A DNA stretch of 64,000 nt from Megalonaias nervosa (taxonomy: Eukaryota > Mollusca > Bivalvia > Unionida > Unionidae): positions 1 to 64,000 of the forward strand of contig JAECUM010033691.1 in assembly GCA_016617855.1 (NCBI GenBank), given 5' to 3'. Below the pieces are notes generated by a model that saw nothing but the letters and a program-made list of their open reading frames with translations, had not been told where the DNA came from and made no database searches. The position numbers were made by a program, and so were the translations under genes. This document shows, piece by piece, positions 24,639-32,872 of the stretch. Positions within the stretch are counted from its first letter, which is position 1. Every line of letters starts with the position of its first letter.

Positions 24639-24683
24639 CTCTCAAGCTGACTTAAAAAGGTTAAGTGATTCCACAGTTACGGC
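24639..24683 (-). pseudogene. remnant of an IFI44-like third exon cut by the Polinton
   Basis: Read on the minus strand, the last 45 bases before the element (TAACTGTGGAATCACTTAAC, then TTTAAGTCAGCTTGAGAG and a GTCAGT donor) align with the end of the exon at 17889-18060 (CTGAAGAAATGTGGAAC through AAGTCAGCCAGAGAG and a GTAATA donor). There are small deletions and an in-frame stop. The match is short, so this is tentative. I could not recognise the other half of the exon beyond the right end of the element. Confidence 0.4.
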
Positions 24684-25070
24684 AGTAGTGGCTGAGGGCG
24701 GTATAGGGTCACATTGGGTCTAATTTTAAATTTGATCGTTTTCACTATGGGGTCAAAATTTATAGGGTCAGATAGACTTCTATGTTAAATTTGATCGTTT
24801 TTACTATGGGGTCAAATGGGACTTTAACATGGGCCACTCTAGGGTCAATGGGAATTGATGTCACGGTATTGGACACTGTCTGTAGCAGACCTCAATTAGG
24901 CAAGGGGCTGACCTGAATACACGCTACTTAAGGGACAAACAGAGACGTAGACATATGACACAAACTTAGATTTATGAACATAAATCTATCATACAAACAT
25001 CCACTAAAAACATTTAGGCAAGGGAGAATAGGTATCTTTTCGAGGTAATGGAGTGGCCCTGGAAAGGGCC
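24684..25070 (+). repeat. left terminal inverted repeat of the Polinton
   Basis: About 390 bases matched in reverse complement at 43099-43513. Its outer part holds two copies of a 30-base unit (AAATTTGATCGTTT, then ACTATGGGGTCAAA). The inner part includes GGGACTTTAACATGGGCCA and AGGGTCAATGGGAATTGA. The inner border is the hairpin at 25055-25070, whose partner sits at the same place in the right repeat. A truncated third copy of the repeat, lacking about the first 110 bases, starts near 30612. Confidence 0.85.
25055..25070 (-). terminator. histone-type 3' hairpin, left end
   Basis: On the minus strand: GGCCCTTTCCAGGGCC, a perfect 6-bp stem with a 4-base loop, preceded by CTAAA and followed by ACTCC. 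A purine-rich TCGAAAAGATA follows 11 bases after the hairpin. This matches the replication-dependent histone mRNA signal (hairpin bound by SLBP, then the element bound by U7 snRNA). It lies 45 bases after the stop codon of the minus-strand gene at 25115. Confidence 0.65.
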
Positions 25071-25114
25071 TTTAGTTTTGTTTTGTCAACACCATTCAGT
25101 TAACACAGAGGGCA

Positions 25115-25466
25115 TCACACGGATCTTCTTCTTTTCCTCAAACTTCGTCTGACCTCTGGGCCTTAGACAAAGCTCTCTTCAGACAGCCGGGCCTCTCCAC
25201 ATACATTCTTCATTTCCAAAAGACTGTATCAGTCATCTGGATAATTGCCCATAATGATTTGACATATATGGGATAGTCCGGGTTGAACAGATTGACGATA
25301 CGAGGGAAGACGATTCTACGTTGGTCCACATTTTGTAACGAGAACAGCTTAATGGAATGAGGTAACCGAGGTTATTTATAGTGGAAGAGCAGATCGAAAC
25401 AGATTGAATTCGTTCACCAATCCTAACACGCTTTACAAACTTCAGAGTGCGGAGACTGTCTTCCAA
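25115..25466 (-). pseudogene. left-terminal minus-strand gene, copy I
   Basis: A short gene transcribed toward the left end. The last frame reads GNYPDD, KNVCGEARLSEESF, a stop, then GPEVRRSLRKRRRSV and TGA at 25117-25115. The equivalent frame in the second arm ends KNLCGEARLSEDSLIYGPEVR (30980). Upstream in another frame both arms share a GYLIP-x-SCSRYK segment, so at least one frameshift is present. The basic C-terminus suggests nucleic-acid binding, but no family is recognised. The stop is 45 bases before the hairpin. Confidence 0.4.
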
Positions 25467-25497
25467 TCTGAAGAGCTTCCTGCAACGTCACACTCCC

Positions 25498-25504
25498 TAT
25501 ATAG
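25498..25504 (+). promoter_or_regulatory. TATA box of the left coiled-coil gene, copy I
   Basis: TATATAG, 68 bases before the ATG at 25566. It is conserved in place and sequence in the second arm (31340-31346). Confidence 0.45.
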
Positions 25505-25565
25505 ATGTGCTAGCCTCTATGCACAGAGAATCAATGGGACAGAGTTAGAAGATGACGGAAAGACG

Positions 25566-26149
25566 ATGAATTGGAGTGCACCGGCCGTGGAGACAAGAAG
25601 TGATGGCATAGCAGCGACTACCAAAGCAAACACAGTCTTATATCCAGAAGAAAACGATTTTAATTGAGATGTAATTTATTTGCGCTCTTTTTTGCAAGAA
25701 TGTGTTCTGGTACCAGAACCTTCGCCGCCTTCTCCTTCCTTACAGCAAGTCGAGGATTTTAAACAGAGACAGAAAGAAAACTTGGAGAAATTTTTGCAAT
25801 AGCAGAAAGAAGCAGAATAAGCCTTTCTCATTTAACAGCAACAGCGAGAAGAAGAGGCAAGAAAAACACGACAGGAAGAAGAAGAAGAAGAGAAGCAGAA
25901 AAGAAACAAGGTCTAGGAGAGAAGGAGGATGGTGAAAGTCAAACGATGACGGTACTCTTGGACATTTTGGCAGAGTTAAGGAGTCTGAAAGAAATGTATC
26001 AGACTTCTTTAATACGACCCAAGGGAAAAAGACCTTATAAAGCCAAACATTTCAACCCTGTCTACACACCAACTACACCTGAGATACAAACACAAGTGGT
26101 TTCTACCAAATCAGCGTCAGTAGCCGTAGCAAAGGGACAAGGCAGTTAA
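25566..26149 (+). pseudogene. left-arm charged coiled-coil gene, copy I
   Basis: Start ATG 25566: MNWSAPAVETRSDGIAATT, then ENDFN and a TGA where the second arm has TGG (ENDFNWDLTDFV). Further on come VEDFKQRQKENLEKFLQ and a run of QQQREEEARKTRQ and Glu/Lys. The last frame reads TMTVLLDILAELRSLKEMYQ, a proline-rich tail, and the stop at 26147-26149. The length would be about 190 residues: a short conserved head, a Gln/Glu/Lys coiled coil and a leucine-rich helix. Function unknown. The histone-type hairpin begins 60 bases after the stop. Several stops and frame changes break it. Confidence 0.5.
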
Positions 26150-26208
26150 AGCTTGTTACTTCCCCTTCCTAAGTTTTTTCTTTTTAACCAAGAAAACAAA
26201 CACCCAAA

Positions 26209-26247
26209 GGTCCTTTTCAGGGCCACCCATCTCTCTCGAAAAGAGAC
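26209..26247 (+). terminator. histone-type 3' hairpin and U7-type element (best copy)
   Basis: CCCAAA, then the hairpin GGTCCTTTTCAGGGCC (26209-26224), then ACCCA. The stem pairs over six positions with one G-T pair and the loop is TTTC. The histone consensus is CCAAA, GGCTCTTTTCAGAGCC, ACCCA, so the flanks agree as well as the stem. CGAAAAGAGAC follows at 26237-26247, 12 bases after the hairpin, where histone pre-mRNAs carry the U7 target. Confidence 0.75.
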
Positions 26248-26539
26248 TACTCAATGATTGCCAAAATCAATTAAAAGTCAAAATCCCTTTATCCCCCATG
26301 ATGGACGTGTATGATTGCAGAGTGTAGGTCCTTATTTATAAAAATCAAAACCAAGAGACACTTCCATTATTCTTCCTGGTATATTCTCTGGTACAAATTT
26401 ACAATCCAATTTCACAACAGATCACTTTAAAAAGTTCATTTTTTTCTTTGTCTATTCACTCCCTCCTGCTTTTGAATTTCTTCACTGTCATGGGTTTATC
26501 CTCTTCTTCCTCACTTTCTTCTCATTTTCGATTCTTCTC

Positions 26540-27019
26540 TTTCTTCTCTTTCTGGACGTGTCTAGGTTCTTCCTTTTCGGAAGGTACCTCTTCTTCATGT
26601 TCAGAATCCCTCTACCTTTTGCTCTTGTTGTTTCTTAGGGCATTCTGAAGACCAATGTCCTTTCTCTTGACAATATAACTGGTATGTTGACCTTCGTCTC
26701 TGTTTACGCCTGTCTTGCTGTGACGTTGTGGACATTCTGAAGACCAATGCCATTTCTTCTGACAGATATAGCAAGCATCTTGACTTTTATCTCGAAAGGA
26801 GGGGGAGTAGTCCGTTGACTTCTCTGAAGAAAACCTTCGTATGGCACGTCGCAAAGCTCTGATCAGAAGTTCGACATGTCTTGGCTCTTCCATCTTTCTG
26901 GTAGGACTGAGAATGAAATGAATACTCTGAGGAAGGCACTGACCCTTCATATAGGGAAGACACTGACCGTACATTGATATAAAGGGGAGTATGGCGTTTA
27001 AAATGTAGCCATCTGACAT
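26540..27019 (-). pseudogene. zinc-knuckle gene of the Polinton, copy I
   Basis: ATG 27019. The N-terminus is MSDGYILNAILPFISMYGQC and continues with LIRALRRAIRRFSSEKSTD. A CCHC knuckle follows: CYICQKKWHWSSECP (C-x2-C-x4-H-x4-C). A second knuckle (CQEKGHWSS type) is present in another frame near 26650, and the C-terminal part is Glu/Lys-rich. CCHC knuckles usually bind single-stranded nucleic acid and are typical of retroviral Gag; I do not know them as a standard Polinton feature. The second arm carries the same gene at 32270-32737. It is read opposite to the polymerase, with which it shares an upstream region. Confidence 0.55.
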
Positions 27020-27093
27020 TTTGCAATCAAGATGAAATGATCACATCATTTCGTGAAGATAGGAGAAGAAATTAAGAGGCAGAAATGTGACCT

Positions 27094-29148
27094 ATGCAAG
27101 TGGGACAATTGCAGTGTAAAGATTCGATGAGTTACTTGGCCATGACTTTGAGTCGAAAGCTTACAACATTTGGAATGACAGCCAAAGGCTATTTTCCGCA
27201 CTTTTTCAATACCAAAGCTACTGTTCTGCCCCATTTGAATGATGCTCACTACTACGACCCCGACAACATGCGCACTGAACACCGAGAAGCTTTCTACGCT
27301 TGGTACGACACTTACGCTTCGGACCCCTTTGACTTTCAGGAAGAAATGTTAAGGTATTGTCGTTCCAACGTGGACATTTTACGGCGATGCTGTGGAAAAT
27401 TTAGAGATTTGTTCATGGATCGATTCAGTGAAGAAAGCCTGCACCATTACCAAAGCGTGTTCCTTGGTGTTCTGCAAACGATTTATACCCTAGAAGACCG
27501 ATTGGCTATCATTCGCCCTTAAAAATTTGTCAAACGTCATTATTCAGTCAAAGTCTTAAGCTGGCTACATTACTAATGCTACAAGGAAGACAAATGGATT
27601 TAAAATGCCAGAAAAGATGAAGTGAAAAGACCATCTGAACGTATTCGGTGGATTGCTGGAACATAGAAAACCCTAAGATATTGTACGGGTTTAACAGTTG
27701 ATTATTTCATGGATATCCGATCTGCTACATTCACCATGACATTAAAAATAAATTTTTACACCGTACCATGGAAGACTTGTACAATGCTATTTGACAGTGG
27801 CGCTTGATTTAGAACACAAGGATACAAAGAGGTGAGAATGTGGGAATACGAGTACGATCACCGTTTGAATACCGATCCCGAGCTTAAAACGCATCGTGGA
27901 AAGTTACAAGCTCTGAAACCACGGGACAGTTTGTATGGAGGATGGACGAATGTCACCTGTTTGCTGTACCACTCTGAGGAAGAGAAAGAAGAAGAAATCA
28001 AATACTTGGACTATGTTCCCTGTGTCACTAGGTGTGCAAATCTTGTCAATTTCCTGCAGTGCACCCTCAATTACTGACGCAGCTCATCAACCTGGACAAC
28101 ATTCGACAATGTGAAGGACTGATTAAATGTAAAGTCTTGGCTCCCACGGACTTGTACCATCCAGTTTTACCTCACCATTGCCAGGGAAAACTATTGTTTC
28201 CCTGGTGCCGAACTTGTGCCGAAACGTGCAACCAAGACCAACCTTGTTAGCACATCCAGGAAGAACAAGCCTTGAGAGGAACATAGGTCAGTGTAGAATT
28301 GTTCAAAGCTCTGGACGTGGGATACCAAAAGTTAGAAGTGTACGAAATTTACCACTTTTGCAAGATAGAACAGTACCTCAAGATTGACGAGACTCAGAAA
28401 GGCATTTTCACATTGCTTGTGGGGCAAAATGGTACAATGGCTGTGTTTACCTAAGATGGAGTATTTGACAGAATCTTCCCGCTACTTCAAGATCATTCAT
28501 GAAAAAACCAAACACATGAAACACATGGACGTCCTTCGTGAGGACTTGATCTTAGTCAATTACAAAGAAGTCAATTACAAAGAAGAATTGGACTTTGTAG
28601 AAGCCGACGAATTTGGAAATGTCATCATTGCAGCCTACTTGACAGCCCATTCTCGCGTAAAATTGTACGAAGCTCTACACCAATTAGGAGATTGTGTGTT
28701 GTATTTTGACAAAGAAAGTTGCATCTACATCGATCGCCTGGGTCACCGACACCCTGGCATCGAAAGAGACCGTTTAGGAGCCTGGTCGGAGGAGCACCCC
28801 AACGTAAAGAGTTTAAGTTTTGCTAGTGGCTACGAATACCGGGACCACCAAAACGAAGTGCACACCGAGTGTAAAGTGAAAGAACTGACTCTTGATTATC
28901 TCACCAGTCAAATTGTGAACATTGGGGCCTTGCAGTCTGGAGAGGATCAAGAGTTTAAAGTGACCACCTACCAACCTCACAAGATTGAACGTTTAGACAC
29001 ACACCAAATCGTCAGTCGGCCTTTGGAAAAAAATATATCAGATCATGTGCCAGAAGTGTCCCAACCATTTCACTTTACCTTACGGACACTTCGATATTGG
29101 TCAGCATATAAAAAGGGAAAACGTCCAAGACCGATAGTTCAATCCTAA
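27094..29148 (+). pseudogene. protein-primed DNA polymerase B, copy I (N-terminal part deleted)
   Basis: Replicates the element DNA by protein priming. Visible parts: KGYFPHFFNT and YCRSNVDILRRCC (exonuclease III region) at 27094-27522; the frame with MWEYEYDHRL and EIKYLDYVPCV (motif A, DxxSLYP in the second arm, changed here) at 27832-28077; and an intact 254-codon C-terminal frame at 28384-29148. That frame has AYLTAHSRVKLYEAL and VLYFDKESCIYIDRLG, which is motif C (usually YxDTDS, here DKES). The first exonuclease block, present in the second arm, is missing here: the sequence jumps from the 5' leader directly to about the middle of the exonuclease domain. Many stops; not functional. Confidence 0.75.
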
Positions 29149-29387
29149 CAAAACAGACACCATTCAAGTTCGGTGATTCTCAAGTGAAGTGCGATGCTGT
29201 GCCTTGCGATTGCAGGGATGCAGACCGCTGTCACCTCAGTGATTCAGTACCACATCATGGGAACTTTGCTATGACTACTATTACTACGACAGTACCTATC
29301 ATGGAAACTGATGCTGTGCGTGTCAAACCTGATGGATGCTCAATGGTCTCCGCACTGTCACTACCTACCTTATGTGGGACAACCTCA

Positions 29388-29733
29388 GTAATCTCTTTAT
29401 GGATACTTTATAAGAGAACATTTGTGGTTTGCCTGTGGAGTTGAAAGAATGCAATTTTATTGAGAGTTTGTCAAAATACAAGTCAAACACAAAGAACTGT
29501 TGCATCCGTTACGTCACCAATGTTGGAACCACTGGTACCAGAATGCTATAACAGGACAGATTCATTTGAAAGCGTTCCAACTGTCAGACATTGATCAACT
29601 ACCCAAGGGTCAGAAGAGAGATCTGGTATGTTACAGGGTTTACTGGATTTATCCAAGCATGATCTGTCCTATTTACTCCACTGTGAACCCTTCCACGATG
29701 CGTGATGTCTTTAATCAAATTGATACAACATAG
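29388..29733 (+). pseudogene. conserved small ORF after the polymerase, copy I
   Basis: Counterpart of the cleaner copy at 35838-36160. Here MDTL is followed by a stop, then ENICGLPVELKECNF, and after a frame change QLSDIDQLPKGQKRDL. Function unknown; see the second copy. Confidence 0.4.
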
Positions 29734-29794
29734 AGACAATCAGTGGTGACGCTTTCCACTATAAAAAAACACCTGGGGCAAACAATGATGTCAC

Positions 29795-30060
29795 CTAAAA
29801 GAAGTGTACACCACACCATCACCATCGTTGTTCTCCTGTCCAGAAAGGAAAAGGAAAAAGAAAAGGACAGTCTCATCATTTGACCCGGCATCCGAAAAAA
29901 CGCTTAGCCAAGCATTGACATCTATCCCAGAAAAGACACAGTCGTCCAAGGAAAAAGAGAATCAAAGGGGAGGATTGTTTGGCGATATTTGACAAAAAAT
30001 GTGGTCACATTTTTGATGAAGTGATAGTAAAAAAGACTGGTTCCAAACCCTTCGACCTAC
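29795..30060 (+). pseudogene. basic His/Lys/Arg-rich protein, copy I
   Basis: The frame contains KRSAHHTHHHRSPVQKGKGK and RHPKKRLAKH, then FDKKCGHIFDEVIVKKTGSK. It is strongly basic, as expected for a DNA- or RNA-binding virion or core protein. It is broken by stops and repeated at 36265-36545. No family assigned. Confidence 0.4.
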
Positions 30061-30109
30061 TCCAAAACTAAGATAAATGGGCGTGTGCCAAGTCATCAAC
30101 TTCAGCGTA

Positions 30110-30559
30110 CTTTTTGTATGTGCCCTGGAACAAAGAAAGAGGTCACCCCCAGAAACTGTCCCTCTTCTACCCGCAAAGGAAAGAAAAGAAACGGACTCCC
30201 TACTCGTTTAGCAAAACATTGGGATGTGTTGTCCGTCCTGTCCAAAACCCCTCCACCAATGTGAAAACAACTTATTAAAACTGCCTCCAAAGACGTCGTC
30301 GATACCTGTGCGAATGCTGCCTGAATGTCTTGAAAGGAATGATACTTTTGTCTCAACATAAAAAAGAATGATAGCCAAGCATCGACACATTCTTCGCCAA
30401 ACGGTCAAAAAGAAAAGACCCATCCGTCAAAAGAAAAAGATGTTGGTACAACGCGGAGGATTTGTGCACCTGTTGTTAGCACCTATACTTAAAGCCACAT
30501 TGGCACCACTGATTACAGGTCTCGTGGGAGCTACTGCTACACAAATGGCTCAAAGATAA
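30110..30559 (+). pseudogene. Polinton core-type protein with LVQRGGF motif
   Basis: Frames across two shifts read FSKTLGCV, then CECCLNVLKGMILLSQHKK, then KHRHILRQTVKKKRPIRQKK and MLVQRGGFVHLLLAPILKAT with a hydrophobic end. I know this order (a CEC-x-LNVL-G helix, a basic middle, then LVQ-(R/K)-GGF and a hydrophobic tail) from a small protein encoded by Polintons and related elements. Its role is probably structural or DNA-associated; this is not proven. It is present only in the left arm: in the second arm the sequence passes directly to the proline-rich ORF and integrase. The last 63 codons are an intact frame. Confidence 0.5.
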
Positions 30560-30899
30560 AAAGGATCAAGAAGCTAAAAGGGGTCTCTGGGGTGAAAAGA
30601 TCTCAGACGTTCGATCGTGTGCACTATGGGTAAAATGGGACTTTAACATGGGCCATTCTAGGGTCAATAGGAATTGACGTCACGGTACTGGACACTGGCA
30701 ACAATACTGCAAGTGTCTGACCTCAATCGGGCTGAACAGAGTGGCAAGGGGCTGACCTGAATACGCGCTACTCTAGGGACAAATAGAGACATAGACATAT
30801 GGCACAAACTGAGATTTATGAACATAAATCTGTCACACAAAAATCGACTAAAAACATTTAAGGCAAGAGAGAATAGATATCTTTTCAAGATAATGGAGT

Positions 30900-30915
30900 G
30901 GCTCTGGAAAGGGCC
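30900..30915 (-). terminator. histone-type 3' hairpin, second arm, minus strand
   Basis: Minus strand: CCAAA, GGCCCTTTCCAGAGCC, ACTCC, with one mismatched pair in the stem. TTGAAAAGATATC follows as the U7-type element. It sits 64 bases after the stop of the minus-strand gene at 30980. It is the counterpart of the hairpin at 25055. Confidence 0.55.
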
Positions 30916-30979
30916 TTTGGTCTTTTTGTTAACACCACTCAGTTAACATAGAGGACATTCTTCTCCTCTACCTCAAACT

Positions 30980-31165
30980 TCATCTGACCTCTGGGCCGTA
31001 GATAAGGCTGTCTTCAGACAGCCGTGCCTCTCCACACAGATTCTTCGTTTCCAAAAAGCTGTAACAGTCATCTGGGTAATTGCCCACGATGATCTGACCT
31101 ACATGGGATAGTCCGGGTTGAACAGCATCGACAATATGAGGGTAGACGATTCTACGTAGGTCCAC
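30980..31165 (-). pseudogene. left-terminal minus-strand gene, copy II
   Basis: A 61-codon frame beginning MDLRRIVYPHIVDAVQPGLS, then VGQIIVGNYPDDCYSFLETK and GEARLSEDSLIYGPEVR. It matches copy I at 25115-25466 and ends 16 codons earlier because of a CGA to TGA change. An upstream part (YLIPFTCSRYKVWTYVESS) is in another frame. Function unknown. Confidence 0.4.
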
Positions 31166-31339
31166 ACCTTGTAACGAGAACAGGTGAATGGAATGAGGTA
31201 ACTGCGGTTATTTTTAGTGGAGGAGCGGATTGAAACGGATTGAGTTGTTTCACCAATCCTAACACGCATGACAAAATTCAGTCAGAGTGCGAAGTCTGTC
31301 TTCCAATCCGAAGAGAGCTGCCTGTAACATAACATTCTC

Positions 31340-31346
31340 TATATAG
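31340..31346 (+). promoter_or_regulatory. TATA box of the left coiled-coil gene, copy II
   Basis: TATATAG, 69 bases before ATG 31415, matching the box at 25498. Confidence 0.45.
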
Positions 31347-31414
31347 GTGCTCTAGCAACTGTGCACAGGGAATCAATGGGGCAGAGTTAGAAGATCACGG
31401 AAACTAAGAAGACG

Positions 31415-31900
31415 ATGAAATGGGGTGCACCGGCCATGGAGACGAGAAGTGATGGCATAGCAGCGATTACCAAAGCAAACACAGTCCTACTTCTAGAAGA
31501 GAATGATTTTAATTGGGATTTAACTGATTTTGTTAACACCACCTTCTCCTTCCTTAGAGTACGTTGAGGATTTTAAACAGAGACAAAAAGAAGAATTGGA
31601 GACATATTTGGAACAGCAGAAAGAAGCAGAACAAGCCTTTTTCATCCAACAGCAACAGCGAGAAGAAGAAGAGGCAAGAAGAACATAAGTCAAACGGTGA
31701 CAGTACTCTTAGACATTTTGGCAGAGTTAAGGAGTCTGAAAGAAATGCTTCAGACTTCTTTAATATGACCCAATAGACAAAGACCTTCCCAAGCCAAACA
31801 TTCCAACCCCGTCCATTCACCAACCACGACTGAGATACCAACACTAGTGATTTCTACCAAATTATCAACAGTAGCAAGTCCAGAAGTCAACCCTTCCTAA
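31415..31900 (+). pseudogene. left-arm charged coiled-coil gene, copy II
   Basis: ATG 31415: MKWGAPAMETRSDGIAAITK, ENDFNWDLTDFV, then in another frame VEDFKQRQKEELETYLEQQK and QQQREEEEARRT. The last frame reads TVLLDILAELRSLKEMLQ, with TAA at 31898-31900. It is shorter than copy I because part of the Glu/Arg-rich run is missing. The hairpin starts 37 bases after the stop. Confidence 0.5.
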
Positions 31901-31936
31901 GTTTGTTTTTTAAAACCAAGAAAACAAACACCCAAC

Positions 31937-31975
31937 GGTCCTTTTCAAGGCCACCCATCTCTCTCGAAAAGAGAC
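31937..31975 (+). terminator. histone-type 3' hairpin and U7-type element, second arm
   Basis: GGTCCTTTTCAAGGCC (31937-31952) followed by ACCCA and CGAAAAGAGAC (31965-31975). It has one mismatch in the stem compared with the copy at 26209. Flanks and downstream element are unchanged. Confidence 0.6.
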
Positions 31976-32269
31976 TACTCAATGTTTGCCAAAATCAATT
32001 AAAACTCAAAATTCCCTTTTCCCCCATGGTGGACGTTATCAGTGCGTGAGTGTAGGTCCTTATTATAAAAATCAAAACAAAAAGACACTTCCATTTTTCT
32101 TTCTGGAATATTCTCTGGTACAAATTTGCAATCCAATTTCACAACAATATCACTTTAAAAAGTTCATTTTTTCTTTGTCTATTCACTCTCTCCTGTTTTT
32201 GAATTTTTTCTTTGTCACAGGATTTTCCTCTTCCTCCTCACTTTCTTCGTGTCTTCTTTTCTTCTCTTT

Positions 32270-32737
32270 CTGGACATGTCTGGGTTCTTCCTTTTCGGAT
32301 GGTACCTCATCCTCCTGTTCGGAACCCCTCTACCTTTTGCTCCTGTTGTTTCTTAGGACAGCCTGAAGACCAATGTCCTTTCTCTTGACAATGATAACAG
32401 GTATCTTGACCTTTGTCTGTTTACGCCTGCCTTCCTTTGATGTTGTGGACATTCTGAAGACCAATGCCCCTTCTTCTGACACATATGGCAAGTATCTTGA
32501 CTTTTATCTCGAAAGGTGGGGGAGTAGTCCGTCGGCTTCTCTGAAGAAAAAACCTCGTATGACACCTCGCAAAGCTCTGATCAGAAGTTCGATGTGTCTT
32601 GGCTCTTCCATCTTTCTGGTAGGACTGAGAATGAAATGAATACTCTGAGGAAGGCACTGACCCTTCATATAGGGAAGACACTGACCGTACATTGATATAA
32701 AGGGGAGTATGGCGTTTAAAATGTAGCCATCTGACAT
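32270..32737 (-). pseudogene. zinc-knuckle gene of the Polinton, copy II
   Basis: ATG 32737 with the same first 20 residues as copy I (MSDGYILNAILPFISMYGQC) and a frameshift near 32550. The first knuckle is CHMCQKKGHWSSECP. The second, CYHCQEKGHWSSGCP, is in the next frame near 32370, followed by an acidic/basic tail rich in Glu and Lys. Two arms retaining both knuckles support a real gene. See copy I for interpretation. Confidence 0.55.
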
Positions 32738-32872
32738 TTTGCAATCAAGATGAAATGATCACATCATTTCGTGAAGAAAGGAGAAGAAAGTAAGAGGCAG
32801 AAATGTGACCTATCGCCTCGCACAGTAGCTTAAGTCTTGGCTCAAATTCATGCCAGCGATTTCGAAGATGAC

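Noticed and set aside
26448..26648. Plus-strand Ser/Leu-rich frame resembling a signal peptide; same at 31986-32366
   Set aside because: Reverse reading of the Glu/Lys-rich tail of the zinc-knuckle gene.
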